Shown: positions 35,413 to 42,800 of the stretch, one piece after another
Position numbering within the stretch: position 1 is the first letter of the stretch
How the letters are laid out: every line of letters starts with the position of its first letter
Source of the DNA: Nocardioides sp. IC4_145
Lineage (GTDB): Bacteria; Actinomycetota; Actinomycetes; Propionibacteriales; Nocardioidaceae
Direction of reading: 5' to 3'
DNA length: 64,000 bases
Assembly: GCF_011250565.1 (NCBI RefSeq)
Contig: NZ_JAANMS010000003.1
Coordinates: 62,001-126,000, forward strand
The notes under the pieces: model-generated
Database searches by the model: none
What the model saw: only the letters and a program-made list of their open reading frames with translations
Told to the model about the DNA's origin: nothing
Made by a program: the position numbers and the translations under genes

Positions 35413-35482
35413 ATGGGTGTGTGCGACGCGTGTCGCGGGTAAGGGGCCGGATTGCCGGCTCAGCGCTGCGGCAGGGACGACC

Positions 35483-35516
35483 GAGGCCCGCCCCCGGACG
35501 AGCGGGGACGGGCCTC
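35483..35516. terminator. Stem-loop terminator after thrS
   Basis: GAGGCCCGCCCCC pairs with GGGGACGGGCCTC over about 12 bp with one mismatch, 33 nt past the thrS stop. The rest of the 160-nt gap holds the divergently placed AurF promoter and no gene. Confidence 0.7.
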
Positions 35517-35548
35517 GTGGCCGGAGCGGCGGTACGCCGCCGGCCGGG

Positions 35549-37537
35549 TCAGACCTGCGTGCGGGCAGCGACGGCCTCGCGGACGCGGGCGATGGCCTCC
35601 TCGATCGGCACGCCGTTGTCCTGGCGGCCGTCGCGGTAGCGGAAGGAGACCGCGCCGGCGGCGAGGTCGTCGTCGCCGGCGATCATCATGAACGGCACCT
35701 TCTGCAGCTGCGCGTTGCGGATCTTCTTCTGCATCCGGTCGGTGGAGTCGTCGACCTCGACGCGCAGCCCCTCGGTGCGCATCCGCTTGGCGACGTCCCA
35801 CAGGTAGTCCTCGTGCCGCTCGGCGATCGGGATCGCCTGGACCTGGACCGGGGCGAGCCACGGGGGGAACGCGCCGGCGTAGTGCTCCACGAGCACGCCG
35901 AGGAACCGCTCGATCGAGCCGAACTTCGCCGAGTGGATCATCACCGGCTCCTGCCGGGTGCCGTCGGCCGCCTGGTACTCCAGCCCGAAGCGGTGCGGCT
36001 GGTTGAAGTCGTACTGGATCGTCGACATCTGCCAGGTCCGGCCGATCGCGTCGCGAGCCTGCACCGACACCTTCGGGCCGTAGAACGCCGCGCCGCCCGG
36101 GTCGGGCACGAGCTCGAGGCCGGACTCCTCGCAGACCGCGCGCAGCACGCGGGTGGCGGTCTCCCACTGCTCGTCGGAGCCGATGAACTTGTCGGGCTTG
36201 GAGTCGTCGCGGGTCGACATCTCCAGGTAGAAGTCGTCGAGCCCGAAGTCGCGCAGCAGGCCGAGGACGAAGTCGAGCAGGTGCTTGATCTCGCCGGCGG
36301 CCTGGTCGGGGGTGACGTAGGAGTGCGAGTCGTCCTGCGCGAAGCCGCGGACGCGGGTCAGGCCGTGCACGACGCCGGACTTCTCGTAGCGGTAGACGTG
36401 GCCGAACTCGAAGAGGCGCAGCGGCAGCTCGCGGTAGGACCGGCCGCGCGAGGCGTAGATGAGGTTGTGCATCGGGCAGTTCATCGCCTTCAGCTGGTAC
36501 TTCGCGCCCTCGAACTCCATCGGCGGGAACATCGTGTCGGCGTAGTAGGGCAGGTGTCCTGAGGTGTGGAACAGCCCGTCCTTGCTGATGTGCGGGGTGC
36601 CGACGTAGGAGAAGCCCTCCTCGATGTGGCGCTGGCGGACGTAGTCCTCCATCTCCCGCTTGATGACTCCACCCTTGGGATGGAAGACCGGCAGGCCGGA
36701 GCCGAGCTCGTCGGGGAAGCTGAACAGGTCGAGCTCGCGCCCGAGCTTGCGGTGGTCGCGCCGCTCGGCCTCCTCGATCCGGTGCAGGTGCGCCTCGAGC
36801 GCCTCCTTGGACTCCCAGGCGGTGCCGTAGATGCGCTGCAGCTGCTTGTTCTTCTCGTCTCCGCGCCAGTACGCCGCGGCGCTGCGCATCAGCTTGAACG
36901 CCGGGATCCGCTTGGTGGTCGGCAGGTGCGGGCCGCGGCACAGGTCGCTCCACGCCACGTCGCCGTTGCGGCGGACGTTGTCGTAGATGGTCAGCTCGCC
37001 CGCGCCGACCTCGACGCTCGCGCCCTCGGCGGCGTCGTCGCTGGTGCCCGAGCCCTTGAGGCCGATGAGCTCGATCTTGTACGGCTCGTCCTGCAGCTCG
37101 CTCAGCGCGTCCGCGTCGGTGGTGACGCGGCGGGAGAACTTCTGGCCCTCCTTGATGATCTTGCGCATCCGGGACTCGATCTTCTCGAGGTCCTCGGGGA
37201 CGAACGGCGTCTCGACGTCGAAGTCGTAGTAGAAGCCGTCGGTCACCGGCGGGCCGATGCCGAGCCTGGCCTCCGGGAACAGCTCCTGCACGGCCTGCGC
37301 CATCACGTGCGCGGTGGAGTGGCGCAGCACGTCGAGCCCGTCGGGGCTGTCGATCGCGACGCCCTCGACCTCGTCGCCGTCGGCGAGCTCGTGCGAGAGG
37401 TCGCGCAGCTCGCCGTTGACCCGCGCCGCGATGACGCTCGGGTCCCCGGCGAACAGCTCCCAGGCCTTGGTGCCCGTCGTGGTCGCCTTGTCCTGACGCT
37501 CATCGGCGTGGACGAGGACGACTCTCATGTCGGACAC
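35549..37537 (-). CDS. thrS: Threonyl-tRNA synthetase
   Basis: This 662-residue class II synthetase charges tRNA-Thr. An N-terminal TGS-like domain is followed by the editing domain ([14 protein letters not shown] and DLCRGPHLP), the catalytic core with zinc-ligand cysteine in [12 protein letters not shown], motif 2 ([20 protein letters not shown]) and an anticodon domain ending [10 protein letters not shown]. The GTG at 37537 is chosen because AGGAGA lies 4 nt upstream; an ATG 9 nt later is the alternative. A hairpin-containing leader of about 44 nt precedes it. Confidence 0.97.
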   Translation of the reverse strand: MSDMRVVLVHADERQDKATTTGTKAWELFAGDPSVIAARVNGELRDLSHELADGDEVEGVAIDSPDGLDVLRHSTAHVMAQAVQELFPEARLGIGPPVTDGFYYDFDVETPFVPEDLEKIESRMRKIIKEGQKFSRRVTTDADALSELQDEPYKIELIGLKGSGTSDDAAEGASVEVGAGELTIYDNVRRNGDVAWSDLCRGPHLPTTKRIPAFKLMRSAAAYWRGDEKNKQLQRIYGTAWESKEALEAHLHRIEEAERRDHRKLGRELDLFSFPDELGSGLPVFHPKGGVIKREMEDYVRQRHIEEGFSYVGTPHISKDGLFHTSGHLPYYADTMFPPMEFEGAKYQLKAMNCPMHNLIYASRGRSYRELPLRLFEFGHVYRYEKSGVVHGLTRVRGFAQDDSHSYVTPDQAAGEIKHLLDFVLGLLRDFGLDDFYLEMSTRDDSKPDKFIGSDEQWETATRVLRAVCEESGLELVPDPGGAAFYGPKVSVQARDAIGRTWQMSTIQYDFNQPHRFGLEYQAADGTRQEPVMIHSAKFGSIERFLGVLVEHYAGAFPPWLAPVQVQAIPIAERHEDYLWDVAKRMRTEGLRVEVDDSTDRMQKKIRNAQLQKVPFMMIAGDDDLAAGAVSFRYRDGRQDNGVPIEEAIARVREAVAARTQV

Positions 37538-37587
37538 GATCTCTCCTGGAGGTTCGGGACGGCGCCGGCCGGTCGGCCGGACGCTCG

Positions 37588-37593
37588 ATGCTA
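37588..37593 (-). promoter_or_regulatory. -10 element (TAGCAT) for thrS
   Basis: TAGCAT on the minus strand predicts a start near 37581. The leader contains the self-complementary run GGCCGACCGGCC. No T-box or other known riboswitch pattern was recognised. Confidence 0.4.
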
Positions 37594-37665
37594 TCGACCG
37601 GCCGCCCACCGCCTCGCGTCGATATCCCGTGGTGGTCGGGCGCGACCGCTGCGAGGATCCGGGGC

Positions 37666-38235
37666 GTGACCGGCTCGCCCGATGGACTCCTGCTCGAGAC
37701 CGACCGCCTGCGCATCCGGCCGTGGCGCCACGACGAGGCGCCCCGCCTGCTCGACATCCTCAGCCGGGTCGAGGTCGCCCGCTGGCTCGCCGACGGACCG
37801 CCGCAGCTGATGCAGGACCTGGCCGAGGCGCACGCCCGGATCGACCGGTACGCCGAGCGGTCGGCCACTCCGCCGCGGGGGATCTGGGCGGTGGAGGTGG
37901 CGGCGACCGGCGTGGTCGCCGGCACGGTGCTGCTGCTGACGCTGCCGAACGCCGAGGCCGACGAGGTCGAGATCGGCTGGCACCTGCACCCCGACTCGTG
38001 GGGCAAGGGGTACGCGAGCGAGGCAGCCCGGGCCGTGCTCGACCACGCGTTCGCCCACGGTCTCGACGAGGTGCTGGCGGTGACCCACCTGGACAACGTC
38101 CGATCGCAGGCCGTCATGGCACGCGTCGGCCTGACCGACCGCGGCGTCGTCGAGAAGTGGTACGACGAACCGTCGCGGCTCTTCGGCATCACCGCCGACG
38201 AGTGGCACGCGAAGCGCGCGAGGCCGGCTCCCTGA
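37666..38235 (+). CDS. GNAT-family N-acetyltransferase (RimJ/RimL-like)
   Basis: This 189-residue protein has the RimJ/RimL-like GNAT fold: an [20 protein letters not shown] start, the acetyl-CoA loop in [20 protein letters not shown], and [18 protein letters not shown] near the end. Targets may be the N-terminal amine of a protein or a small molecule; this cannot be decided from sequence. The GTG at 37666 has GAGGAT upstream. It is a single-gene unit divergent from thrS, ending in a hairpin that includes its stop codon. Confidence 0.88.
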   Translation: MTGSPDGLLLETDRLRIRPWRHDEAPRLLDILSRVEVARWLADGPPQLMQDLAEAHARIDRYAERSATPPRGIWAVEVAATGVVAGTVLLLTLPNAEADEVEIGWHLHPDSWGKGYASEAARAVLDHAFAHGLDEVLAVTHLDNVRSQAVMARVGLTDRGVVEKWYDEPSRLFGITADEWHAKRARPAP

Positions 38236-38249
38236 GGGGAACCGGCCTC
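38220..38249 (+). terminator. Hairpin terminator containing the GNAT stop codon in its loop
   Basis: GAGGCCGG-C-TCCC and GGGA-A-CCGGCCTC form a 12-bp stem with one mismatch, and the loop holds the TGA stop codon. Confidence 0.65.
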
Positions 38250-38268
38250 TGGCCTGCGGCGGTGACGG

Positions 38269-38340
38269 TGGGCGATACTGGGTTCGAACCAGTGACCTCT
38301 TCGGTGTGAACGAAGCGCGCTACCACTGCGCCAATCGCCC
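38269..38340 (-). tRNA. tRNA-Val (CAC anticodon)
   Basis: The 72-nt cloverleaf reads GGGCGATTGGCGCAGTGGTA at its 5' end. The anticodon stem CTTCG/CGAAG encloses the loop TTCACAC, giving anticodon CAC, and the T-arm is CTGGTTCGAACCCAG. The 3' CCA is not encoded. It differs from the plus-strand tRNA-Val at 39648 at only four positions. Confidence 0.96.
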
Positions 38341-38423
38341 GTCCTGCACCCTGCGGTGCGGCCGAAACTGTAGCCCATGCCGGGGGCGCTCTCCCAACCG
38401 GCCTTCCGGGCGCGCCCCACCCG

Positions 38424-38472
38424 GGGTCGTGTGCTCCAGCACGCGCGTGCACGCGTCCGCAGGCACACGACC
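38424..38472. repeat. 49-nt stem-loop element, copy B
   Basis: Same length and same ends (GGGTCGTGTGCTCCAG ... GGCACACGACC) as copy A at 27512-27560, with an internal palindrome GCACGCGCGTGC not present in copy A. It lies downstream of the minus-strand aminotransferase gene. No gene is seen in the 153-nt gap. Confidence 0.75.
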
Positions 38473-38493
38473 GGCCCGCCGCCGCGCTCGGGA

Positions 38494-39315
38494 TCAGGCG
38501 CCGAGCAGCTCCGGCTCGCGCTCGCGCCACACCCGGACGGCCTCGGAGGTGACCGGGCCGGGCGCCGGGAGCTCGCGGTCGTCCCAGTGGCTGACCGCCT
38601 GGACGTCGCGGGTGGTGGAGACGAGGAAGACCTCGCTCGCGTGCTCGATGACGCCGATCGGCTCGTCGACCTCGCGGCCGCCGAACCACTCGAGCACCAG
38701 CCCGCGGGTGACGCCGGCCAGGCAGCCGCTCGCGAGGGTGGGGGTCCGCAGCTCGCCCTCGACGACGTAGAAGACGTTCGACCCGGTGCCCTCGCACAGG
38801 TCGCCGGCGAGGTTGGCGAAGACCGCCTCGCTCGCCCCTCGACGCCTGGCCTCGGCGAGCGCCACCACGTTCTCGGCGTACGACGTCGTCTTGAGGCCCG
38901 CGAGCGCCCCGCGCTCGTTGCGGGGCCAGGGCACGGTGGCGACCCGGGTCACCGGCTCGGCCGGTCCCATGCCGTCGGCGACGACGACCAGCGTCGGCGC
39001 GGCGTCGCCGCGACCGGAGCCGAGCGGGGCCGGCCCACCCGTGTAGGTGATGCGCAGCCGGCCGAGCGGCAGGTGCTCGGCGCCCAGCACGGCGTCGACG
39101 CCACGGCGTACCGCGTCCGCGTCGAGAGCCGGCAGGCCCAGCCCGGCGGCGCTGCGCTCGAGCCGCTCGAGGTGGCGGCTGAGCGCGAACGGCTGCCCCT
39201 CGACGACCTTCACCGCCTCGAAGACCCCGTCCCCGACGGTGAAGCCGTGGTCGCTCACCCCCACCGCGGGAGCGCTCGCATCGGGCAGGAGACGGCCGTC
39301 CATCCAGGCGTGCAT
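38494..39315 (-). CDS. pabC: Class IV aminotransferase, probable aminodeoxychorismate lyase
   Basis: This 273-residue PLP enzyme belongs to the fold IV family. It begins MHAWMDGRLLPDASAPAVGV, and Lys142 in LKTTSYAENV is the PLP lysine; GTGSNVFYV and VTRGLVLEW follow. PabC releases p-aminobenzoate from aminodeoxychorismate for folate synthesis; D-amino-acid and branched-chain aminotransferases are related, and no pabA/pabB gene is nearby, so the exact reaction is probable only. The ATG at 39315 is 6 nt after TACAGT, predicting a leaderless message. Confidence 0.85.
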   Translation of the reverse strand: MHAWMDGRLLPDASAPAVGVSDHGFTVGDGVFEAVKVVEGQPFALSRHLERLERSAAGLGLPALDADAVRRGVDAVLGAEHLPLGRLRITYTGGPAPLGSGRGDAAPTLVVVADGMGPAEPVTRVATVPWPRNERGALAGLKTTSYAENVVALAEARRRGASEAVFANLAGDLCEGTGSNVFYVVEGELRTPTLASGCLAGVTRGLVLEWFGGREVDEPIGVIEHASEVFLVSTTRDVQAVSHWDDRELPAPGPVTSEAVRVWREREPELLGA

Positions 39316-39321
39316 GACGCC

Positions 39322-39327
39322 ACTGTA
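39322..39327 (-). promoter_or_regulatory. -10 element (TACAGT), leaderless aminotransferase promoter
   Basis: TACAGT on the minus strand ends 6 nt before the ATG at 39315. Confidence 0.55.
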
Positions 39328-39380
39328 GGGAGCAAGCCACCCGTCCGACCCCCTCCCGAAACGCCGACGACACCCCGATT

Positions 39381-39408
39381 TTGCGCCCCCCAGGGCATCG
39401 GCTAATGT
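39381..39408 (+). promoter_or_regulatory. Promoter TTGCGC-16-TAATGT for the tRNA cluster
   Basis: TTGCGC and TAATGT are 16 nt apart and lie 33 nt upstream of tRNA-Gly, a strong promoter as expected for stable RNA genes. Confidence 0.6.
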
Positions 39409-39440
39409 TCCTGTCGCACGCCGGCCCCGGCCGGAAGCAA

Positions 39441-39513
39441 GCGGACGTAGCTCAGTTGGTAGAGCGCAACCTTGCCAAGGTTGAGGTCGCGAGTTCGAGC
39501 CTCGTCGTCCGCT
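39441..39513 (+). tRNA. tRNA-Gly (GCC anticodon)
   Basis: The 73-nt tRNA starts GCGGACGTAGCTCAGTTGGT. The anticodon stem CAACC/GGTTG encloses TTGCCAA (anticodon GCC), the T-arm is CGAGTTCGAGCCTCG and the acceptor ends CGTCCGC plus T. CCA is not encoded. Confidence 0.96.
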
Positions 39514-39531
39514 CGCAGAGGTCTTTCCACC

Positions 39532-39551
39532 GGTCCTTCCATGGAAGGACC
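39532..39551. repeat. 20-bp perfect palindrome between tRNA-Gly and tRNA-Cys
   Basis: GGTCCTTCCA followed directly by its reverse complement TGGAAGGACC. It may form a processing hairpin in the tRNA precursor. Confidence 0.6.
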
Positions 39552-39556
39552 AGCAC

Positions 39557-39627
39557 GGTGGGTTGGCCGAGAGGCGAGGCAACGGACTGCAAATCCGTCT
39601 ACACGGGTTCAAATCCCGTACCCACCT
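39557..39627 (+). tRNA. tRNA-Cys (GCA anticodon)
   Basis: The 71-nt tRNA starts GGTGGGTTGGCCGAGAGGCG. The anticodon stem ACGGA/TCCGT encloses CTGCAAA (anticodon GCA); the discriminator base is T, as expected for tRNA-Cys. CCA is not encoded. Confidence 0.96.
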
Positions 39628-39647
39628 CGAGCACAAACTGCAGACTT

Positions 39648-39719
39648 GGGCGATTGGCGCAGTGGTAGCGCGCTTCCTTGACACGGAAGAGGTCACTGGT
39701 TCAAACCCAGTATCGCCCA
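39648..39719 (+). tRNA. tRNA-Val (GAC anticodon)
   Basis: The 72-nt tRNA starts GGGCGATTGGCGCAGTGGTA; the anticodon stem CTTCC/GGAAG encloses TTGACAC (anticodon GAC). Here the 3' CCA is encoded at 39720-39722. It is the last of three plus-strand tRNAs (Gly-Cys-Val). Confidence 0.96.
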
Positions 39720-39726
39720 CCAGATC

Positions 39727-39755
39727 GAACCCCCTGGCCCTCGGCCAGGGGGTTC
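39727..39755. terminator. Perfect 13-bp hairpin after the tRNA cluster
   Basis: GAACCCCCTGGCC pairs fully with GGCCAGGGGGTTC around CTC, followed by GCTGGTTTCTC on the plus strand. It can terminate the tRNA transcript and, from the other side, the devS message that ends at 39810. Confidence 0.88.
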
Positions 39756-39809
39756 GCTGGTTTCTCGGGCCCTCCTACTCGGATCGGTGTCGTCCGGGCT
39801 CCCGCCTCC

Positions 39810-41504
39810 TCACGACGTACGCCGCGTGGGCACCGCCCAGCGGATCGTGGTGCCCCGCCCCGGGGCTGAGGTGATGTCGCAGGAGCCGCCGAGCTCGGTG
39901 GCGCGCTGGCGCAGGTTGCGCAGACCGGACTCGCGCGCGTCCGCGGGCAGGCCACGCCCGTCGTCGGTGACGGTGAGGACGACCTCGCGGCCGACGACGA
40001 GGTGGACGTCGACCGCAGAGGCGTCGGCGTGCCGGCCGGCGTTCGAGAGTGCCTCGCCGAGCACGGCCAGCAGGTGCGGGGCGACCTCGGCGGGCACGAG
40101 CGTGCGGACCGGGCCGTCGAGGCGGAGCGTCGGCCGCACCTTCAGGGTCTGCGCGGCCCGGTCGACCAGCCGCTCGACCTCGGCCTGGAGGTCGGAGCGG
40201 ACGTCGGTCGAGCCAAGCGCGAAGATCGAGCGACGGATGTCCTTGATGGTGGCGTCGAGCTCGTCGACGGCCTCCTCGACCCGGGCGGCGAGCTCGGGCT
40301 GCTGGAGCTGCCGGGCGGTGCCCTGGAGGCCGAGGCCGACGGCGAAGAGCCGCTGGATGACGAGGTCGTGGAGGTCGCGGCCGATCCGGTCGCGGTCCTC
40401 GAAGACGGCGAGCCGCTGCTGGTCGGCGCGGGCGCGGGCGACCTGCAGCGCGAGGGCGGCCTGCTCGGCGAACGCGGCGGGGTGGGCGAGGTCGAGCTCG
40501 CGGTGGCGGTGGGCGTGCGCCGGCGCCCAGCCGAGGACGAGCACGCCGTGCGCCTCGTCGGCGGTGCGCAGCGGCACGGTCAGGGCGGGACCGAGCGCCG
40601 GCCAGTCGGCGGCGGCGTGCCCCGCCTCGGTCACGTCGGGCACCGACGACGGCGCGTCCCTCGCGGGGTGCGCCGCGACGCCCGCCGGCACCGGGACCGC
40701 GGCGCCGGAGACGGCTACCGCGACGGGGTCGTCCGGGGCGCCGGCGACCACCCACGCGAGGTCGGCGCCGGCGGCCTCGCGGGCCAGGGCGACCACGGCC
40801 CGGACGGCGTCGGCGGTCACCTCGTCGACCGGCACGCCGTGGGGGTCCGCACCCGAGAGCAACGAGGTCACCTCGGCGGTGGCGGCCAGCCAGCGCTGCC
40901 GGACCTCGGCCTCCTCGTAGAGCCGCGCGTTCTCGATCGCGACGCCGGCGGCCGCGGCGAGGGCGACCACGACCTCCTCGTCGGTCTCGGTGAAATCGAC
41001 GCCGCCCTCCTTCTCCGTCAGGTAGAGGTTGCCGAAGACCCGGTCGCGGATCCGCACGGGGACGCCGAGGAACGAGCTCATCGGCGGGTGGCCGGCGGGG
41101 AAGCCGTACGACGCCGGGTGCTCGGCGAGGTCGTGCAGGCGCAGCGGCTCGGGCCGGTCGATGATGAGGCCGAGGATGCCGTGGCCGCGGGGCAGGTCGC
41201 CGATCGTGTGCACGACCTCGGTGTCCATGCCGTGGTGGACGAAGGTGCTGAGCGGCCGGTTCGGTCCGCCACCGATGACGCCCAGCGCGGCGTACTGCGC
41301 CCCCACGAGCCGGCTGGCCACCTCGACGATGCGCGAGAGCACCCCGTCGAGGGAGAGGTCGGCGGCCATCGTGACGACCGCGTCGAGCAGCAGCCGCAGC
41401 CGCTCCTGCTCGTCGATGACGCCCTGGACCCGGCCGAGCACCTCGCGCAGCAGCTCGTCGAACCCGGCGGTGTGCAGGTCCGGTGAGCCGTCGTCCGCCG
41501 CCAT
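39810..41504 (-). CDS. devS: DevS/DosT-like heme GAF sensor histidine kinase
   Basis: This 564-residue cytoplasmic kinase has two GAF domains (about 35-195 and 205-355), a HisKA_3 dimerization domain with phosphoacceptor His379 in RDRIGRDLHDLVIQR, and an ATPase domain (LGEALSNAGRHADA, VTDDGRGLP). GAF-A keeps FPAGHPPMSSFLGVP with His139, matching the heme-ligating histidine of mycobacterial DevS (FPPYHPPMRTFLG), so it probably senses O2, NO or CO. The partner regulator lies at 42014. The ATG at 41504 is preferred over a GTG three codons upstream because it is 7 nt after TACGGT. A DosR box lies over its -35 region. Confidence 0.93.
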   Translation of the reverse strand: MAADDGSPDLHTAGFDELLREVLGRVQGVIDEQERLRLLLDAVVTMAADLSLDGVLSRIVEVASRLVGAQYAALGVIGGGPNRPLSTFVHHGMDTEVVHTIGDLPRGHGILGLIIDRPEPLRLHDLAEHPASYGFPAGHPPMSSFLGVPVRIRDRVFGNLYLTEKEGGVDFTETDEEVVVALAAAAGVAIENARLYEEAEVRQRWLAATAEVTSLLSGADPHGVPVDEVTADAVRAVVALAREAAGADLAWVVAGAPDDPVAVAVSGAAVPVPAGVAAHPARDAPSSVPDVTEAGHAAADWPALGPALTVPLRTADEAHGVLVLGWAPAHAHRHRELDLAHPAAFAEQAALALQVARARADQQRLAVFEDRDRIGRDLHDLVIQRLFAVGLGLQGTARQLQQPELAARVEEAVDELDATIKDIRRSIFALGSTDVRSDLQAEVERLVDRAAQTLKVRPTLRLDGPVRTLVPAEVAPHLLAVLGEALSNAGRHADASAVDVHLVVGREVVLTVTDDGRGLPADARESGLRNLRQRATELGGSCDITSAPGRGTTIRWAVPTRRTS

Positions 41505-41511
41505 GGCCCGC

Positions 41512-41517
41512 ACCGTA
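41512..41517 (-). promoter_or_regulatory. -10 element (TACGGT), leaderless devS promoter
   Basis: TACGGT on the minus strand ends 7 nt before the ATG at 41504. Confidence 0.5.
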
Positions 41518-41524
41518 GCGTGCC

Positions 41525-41538
41525 GGGCCCTTGGTCCC
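41525..41538. promoter_or_regulatory. DosR/DevR box 1 (devS and FMN-binding gene)
   Basis: GGGCCCTTGGTCCC, between divergent devS and the FMN-binding gene at 41597. It matches three other palindromes in this locus and the GGGACT-WW-AGTCCC core of the mycobacterial DosR consensus. Relative to the predicted devS start it covers -21 to -34. Confidence 0.72.
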
Positions 41539-41596
41539 GGGACACCGTGACCTTGCGCCCTGCCGCCGCCGGCCCGCTGGGCCGGAGGCTGACGGC

Positions 41597-42007
41597 ATGA
41601 CCACCCCGACCTCGACCGAGCTGCGTGACCTCACCACCCGCGAGTGCTGGGATCTGCTCGCCACCCGCACCCTCGGCCGCATCGCGTGGACGGCCGCCGA
41701 CGGCCCGGTCGTGCTGCCGGTGAACTACGGCGTGGCGGGCGAGACGCTCTGGATCCGGACGTCGGCGTACGCCGCGTTGGTGCGGGAGGCCGACCAGAGC
41801 CCGGTCGCCGTCGAGGTCGACCTCGTCGACGAGACGACGCGCACGGGGTGGAGCGTGCTGGTCCGCGGGACGGCGCACGTGCGCTTCCCGAGCGACGGCG
41901 GCGCCACTCCCCCGGACGTCGAGACCTGGCCGGCCGGGCCACGGCCGCTGTGGGTCGTCGTCGACCCGCGCGAGGTGACCGGCCGGCGACTGGTCCCGCG
42001 GGACTGA
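41597..42007 (+). CDS. Pyridoxamine 5'-phosphate oxidase-like FMN/F420-binding protein
   Basis: This 136-residue split-barrel protein has the family pattern CWDLLATRTLGRIAWTAADG, VVLPVNYGVAGETLWIRT and GWSVLVRGTAHV. Such proteins bind FMN or F420 and may reduce small molecules or scavenge cofactors; several belong to the mycobacterial DosR regulon. GGAGG lies 8 nt before the ATG at 41597. It sits between the sensor and regulator genes and shares a DosR box with devS. The reaction is unknown. A paralogue lies at 49761. Confidence 0.88.
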   Translation: MTTPTSTELRDLTTRECWDLLATRTLGRIAWTAADGPVVLPVNYGVAGETLWIRTSAYAALVREADQSPVAVEVDLVDETTRTGWSVLVRGTAHVRFPSDGGATPPDVETWPAGPRPLWVVVDPREVTGRRLVPRD

Positions 42008-42013
42008 CGCGCC

Positions 42014-42664
42014 CTACCGCTTGTGCTTGGTGGCGTAGATCGCCGCCTGCGTGCGGCTCTCCAGCCCGAGCTTGGCCAACAGCGAGGACACGTAGTTCTT
42101 CACGGTCTTCTCGGCGAGGAACAGCCGCTCGCCGATCTGCCGGTTCGTCAGCCCCTCGGCGATGAGGTCGAGGATCTTCTGCTCCTGGCCGGTCAGCCGG
42201 TCGATCCCTTCGTCCGTCGGCGGACCGCTCCGCAGTCGGTCGAGCACCTGCGCGGTCACCGCGGGGTCGAGCATCGACTGGCCCTCCGCCACCCGGCGGA
42301 CGGTGTCGAGCAGGTCCGCGCCGCGCACCTGCTTGAGGAGGTAGCCGGCCGCCCCGGCCATGATCGCAGCGAACAGCGCGTCGTCGTCGTCGTACGACGT
42401 CAGGATCAGTGCCTTGATCGCCGCGTCGCGGGAGCGGACCTCGCGGCAGACGTCGATGCCGGACCCGTCCGGGAGGCGGCCGTCGAGGATCGCGACGTCC
42501 GGGCGCAGAGCCGGGATGCGGCGCGCGGCCTCCTCCGCGAGCCCGGACTCCCCCACCACCTCGATGTCGCCCTCGCTCTCGAGAAGCTCGCGGATCCCGC
42601 GCCGGACGATCTCGTGGTCGTCGAGCAGGTACACGCGGATCTTGGTGGACGTCTCCTCGGCCAT
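42014..42664 (-). CDS. devR: DevR/DosR-like response regulator (NarL/LuxR family)
   Basis: This 216-residue regulator has a receiver domain with phosphoacceptor Asp61 in VAILDGRLPDGSG, and a LuxR-type helix-turn-helix (TNRQIGERLFLAEKTVKNYV) with the SSLLAKLG segment typical of DevR. It is the probable partner of the kinase at 39810; the two are separated by the FMN-binding gene. Its stop lies 6 nt from the converging FMN-binding gene. The ATG at 42664 is 7 nt after TAGGTT (leaderless). It should bind the GGGACC-type palindromes upstream of devS, acg, cydA and usp. Confidence 0.93.
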   Translation of the reverse strand: MAEETSTKIRVYLLDDHEIVRRGIRELLESEGDIEVVGESGLAEEAARRIPALRPDVAILDGRLPDGSGIDVCREVRSRDAAIKALILTSYDDDDALFAAIMAGAAGYLLKQVRGADLLDTVRRVAEGQSMLDPAVTAQVLDRLRSGPPTDEGIDRLTGQEQKILDLIAEGLTNRQIGERLFLAEKTVKNYVSSLLAKLGLESRTQAAIYATKHKR

Positions 42665-42671
42665 GCGGCCG

Positions 42672-42677
42672 AACCTA
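42672..42677 (-). promoter_or_regulatory. -10 element (TAGGTT), leaderless devR promoter
   Basis: TAGGTT on the minus strand ends 7 nt before the devR ATG. Confidence 0.5.
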
Positions 42678-42723
42678 GCGCCCACCGGCCCGGGGCACCG
42701 AGGCTCTTCGCCCCCGAGTGGTC

Positions 42724-42737
42724 GGGACCTTGGTCCC
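42724..42737. promoter_or_regulatory. DosR/DevR box 2 (devR and acg)
   Basis: GGGACCTTGGTCCC is a near-perfect palindrome between divergent devR and the nitroreductase gene, about 60-73 nt upstream of the predicted devR start. Confidence 0.78.
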
Positions 42738-42800
42738 TGCCGCCCCACCGCTGGAGGACGCACGCTGGACGAGCACCACCCGCCGTCCGAGGAGCCGACC

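Noticed and set aside
35549..37600. T-box riboswitch before thrS
   Set aside because: The leader is only about 44 nt and lacks the T-box sequence and a specifier stem.
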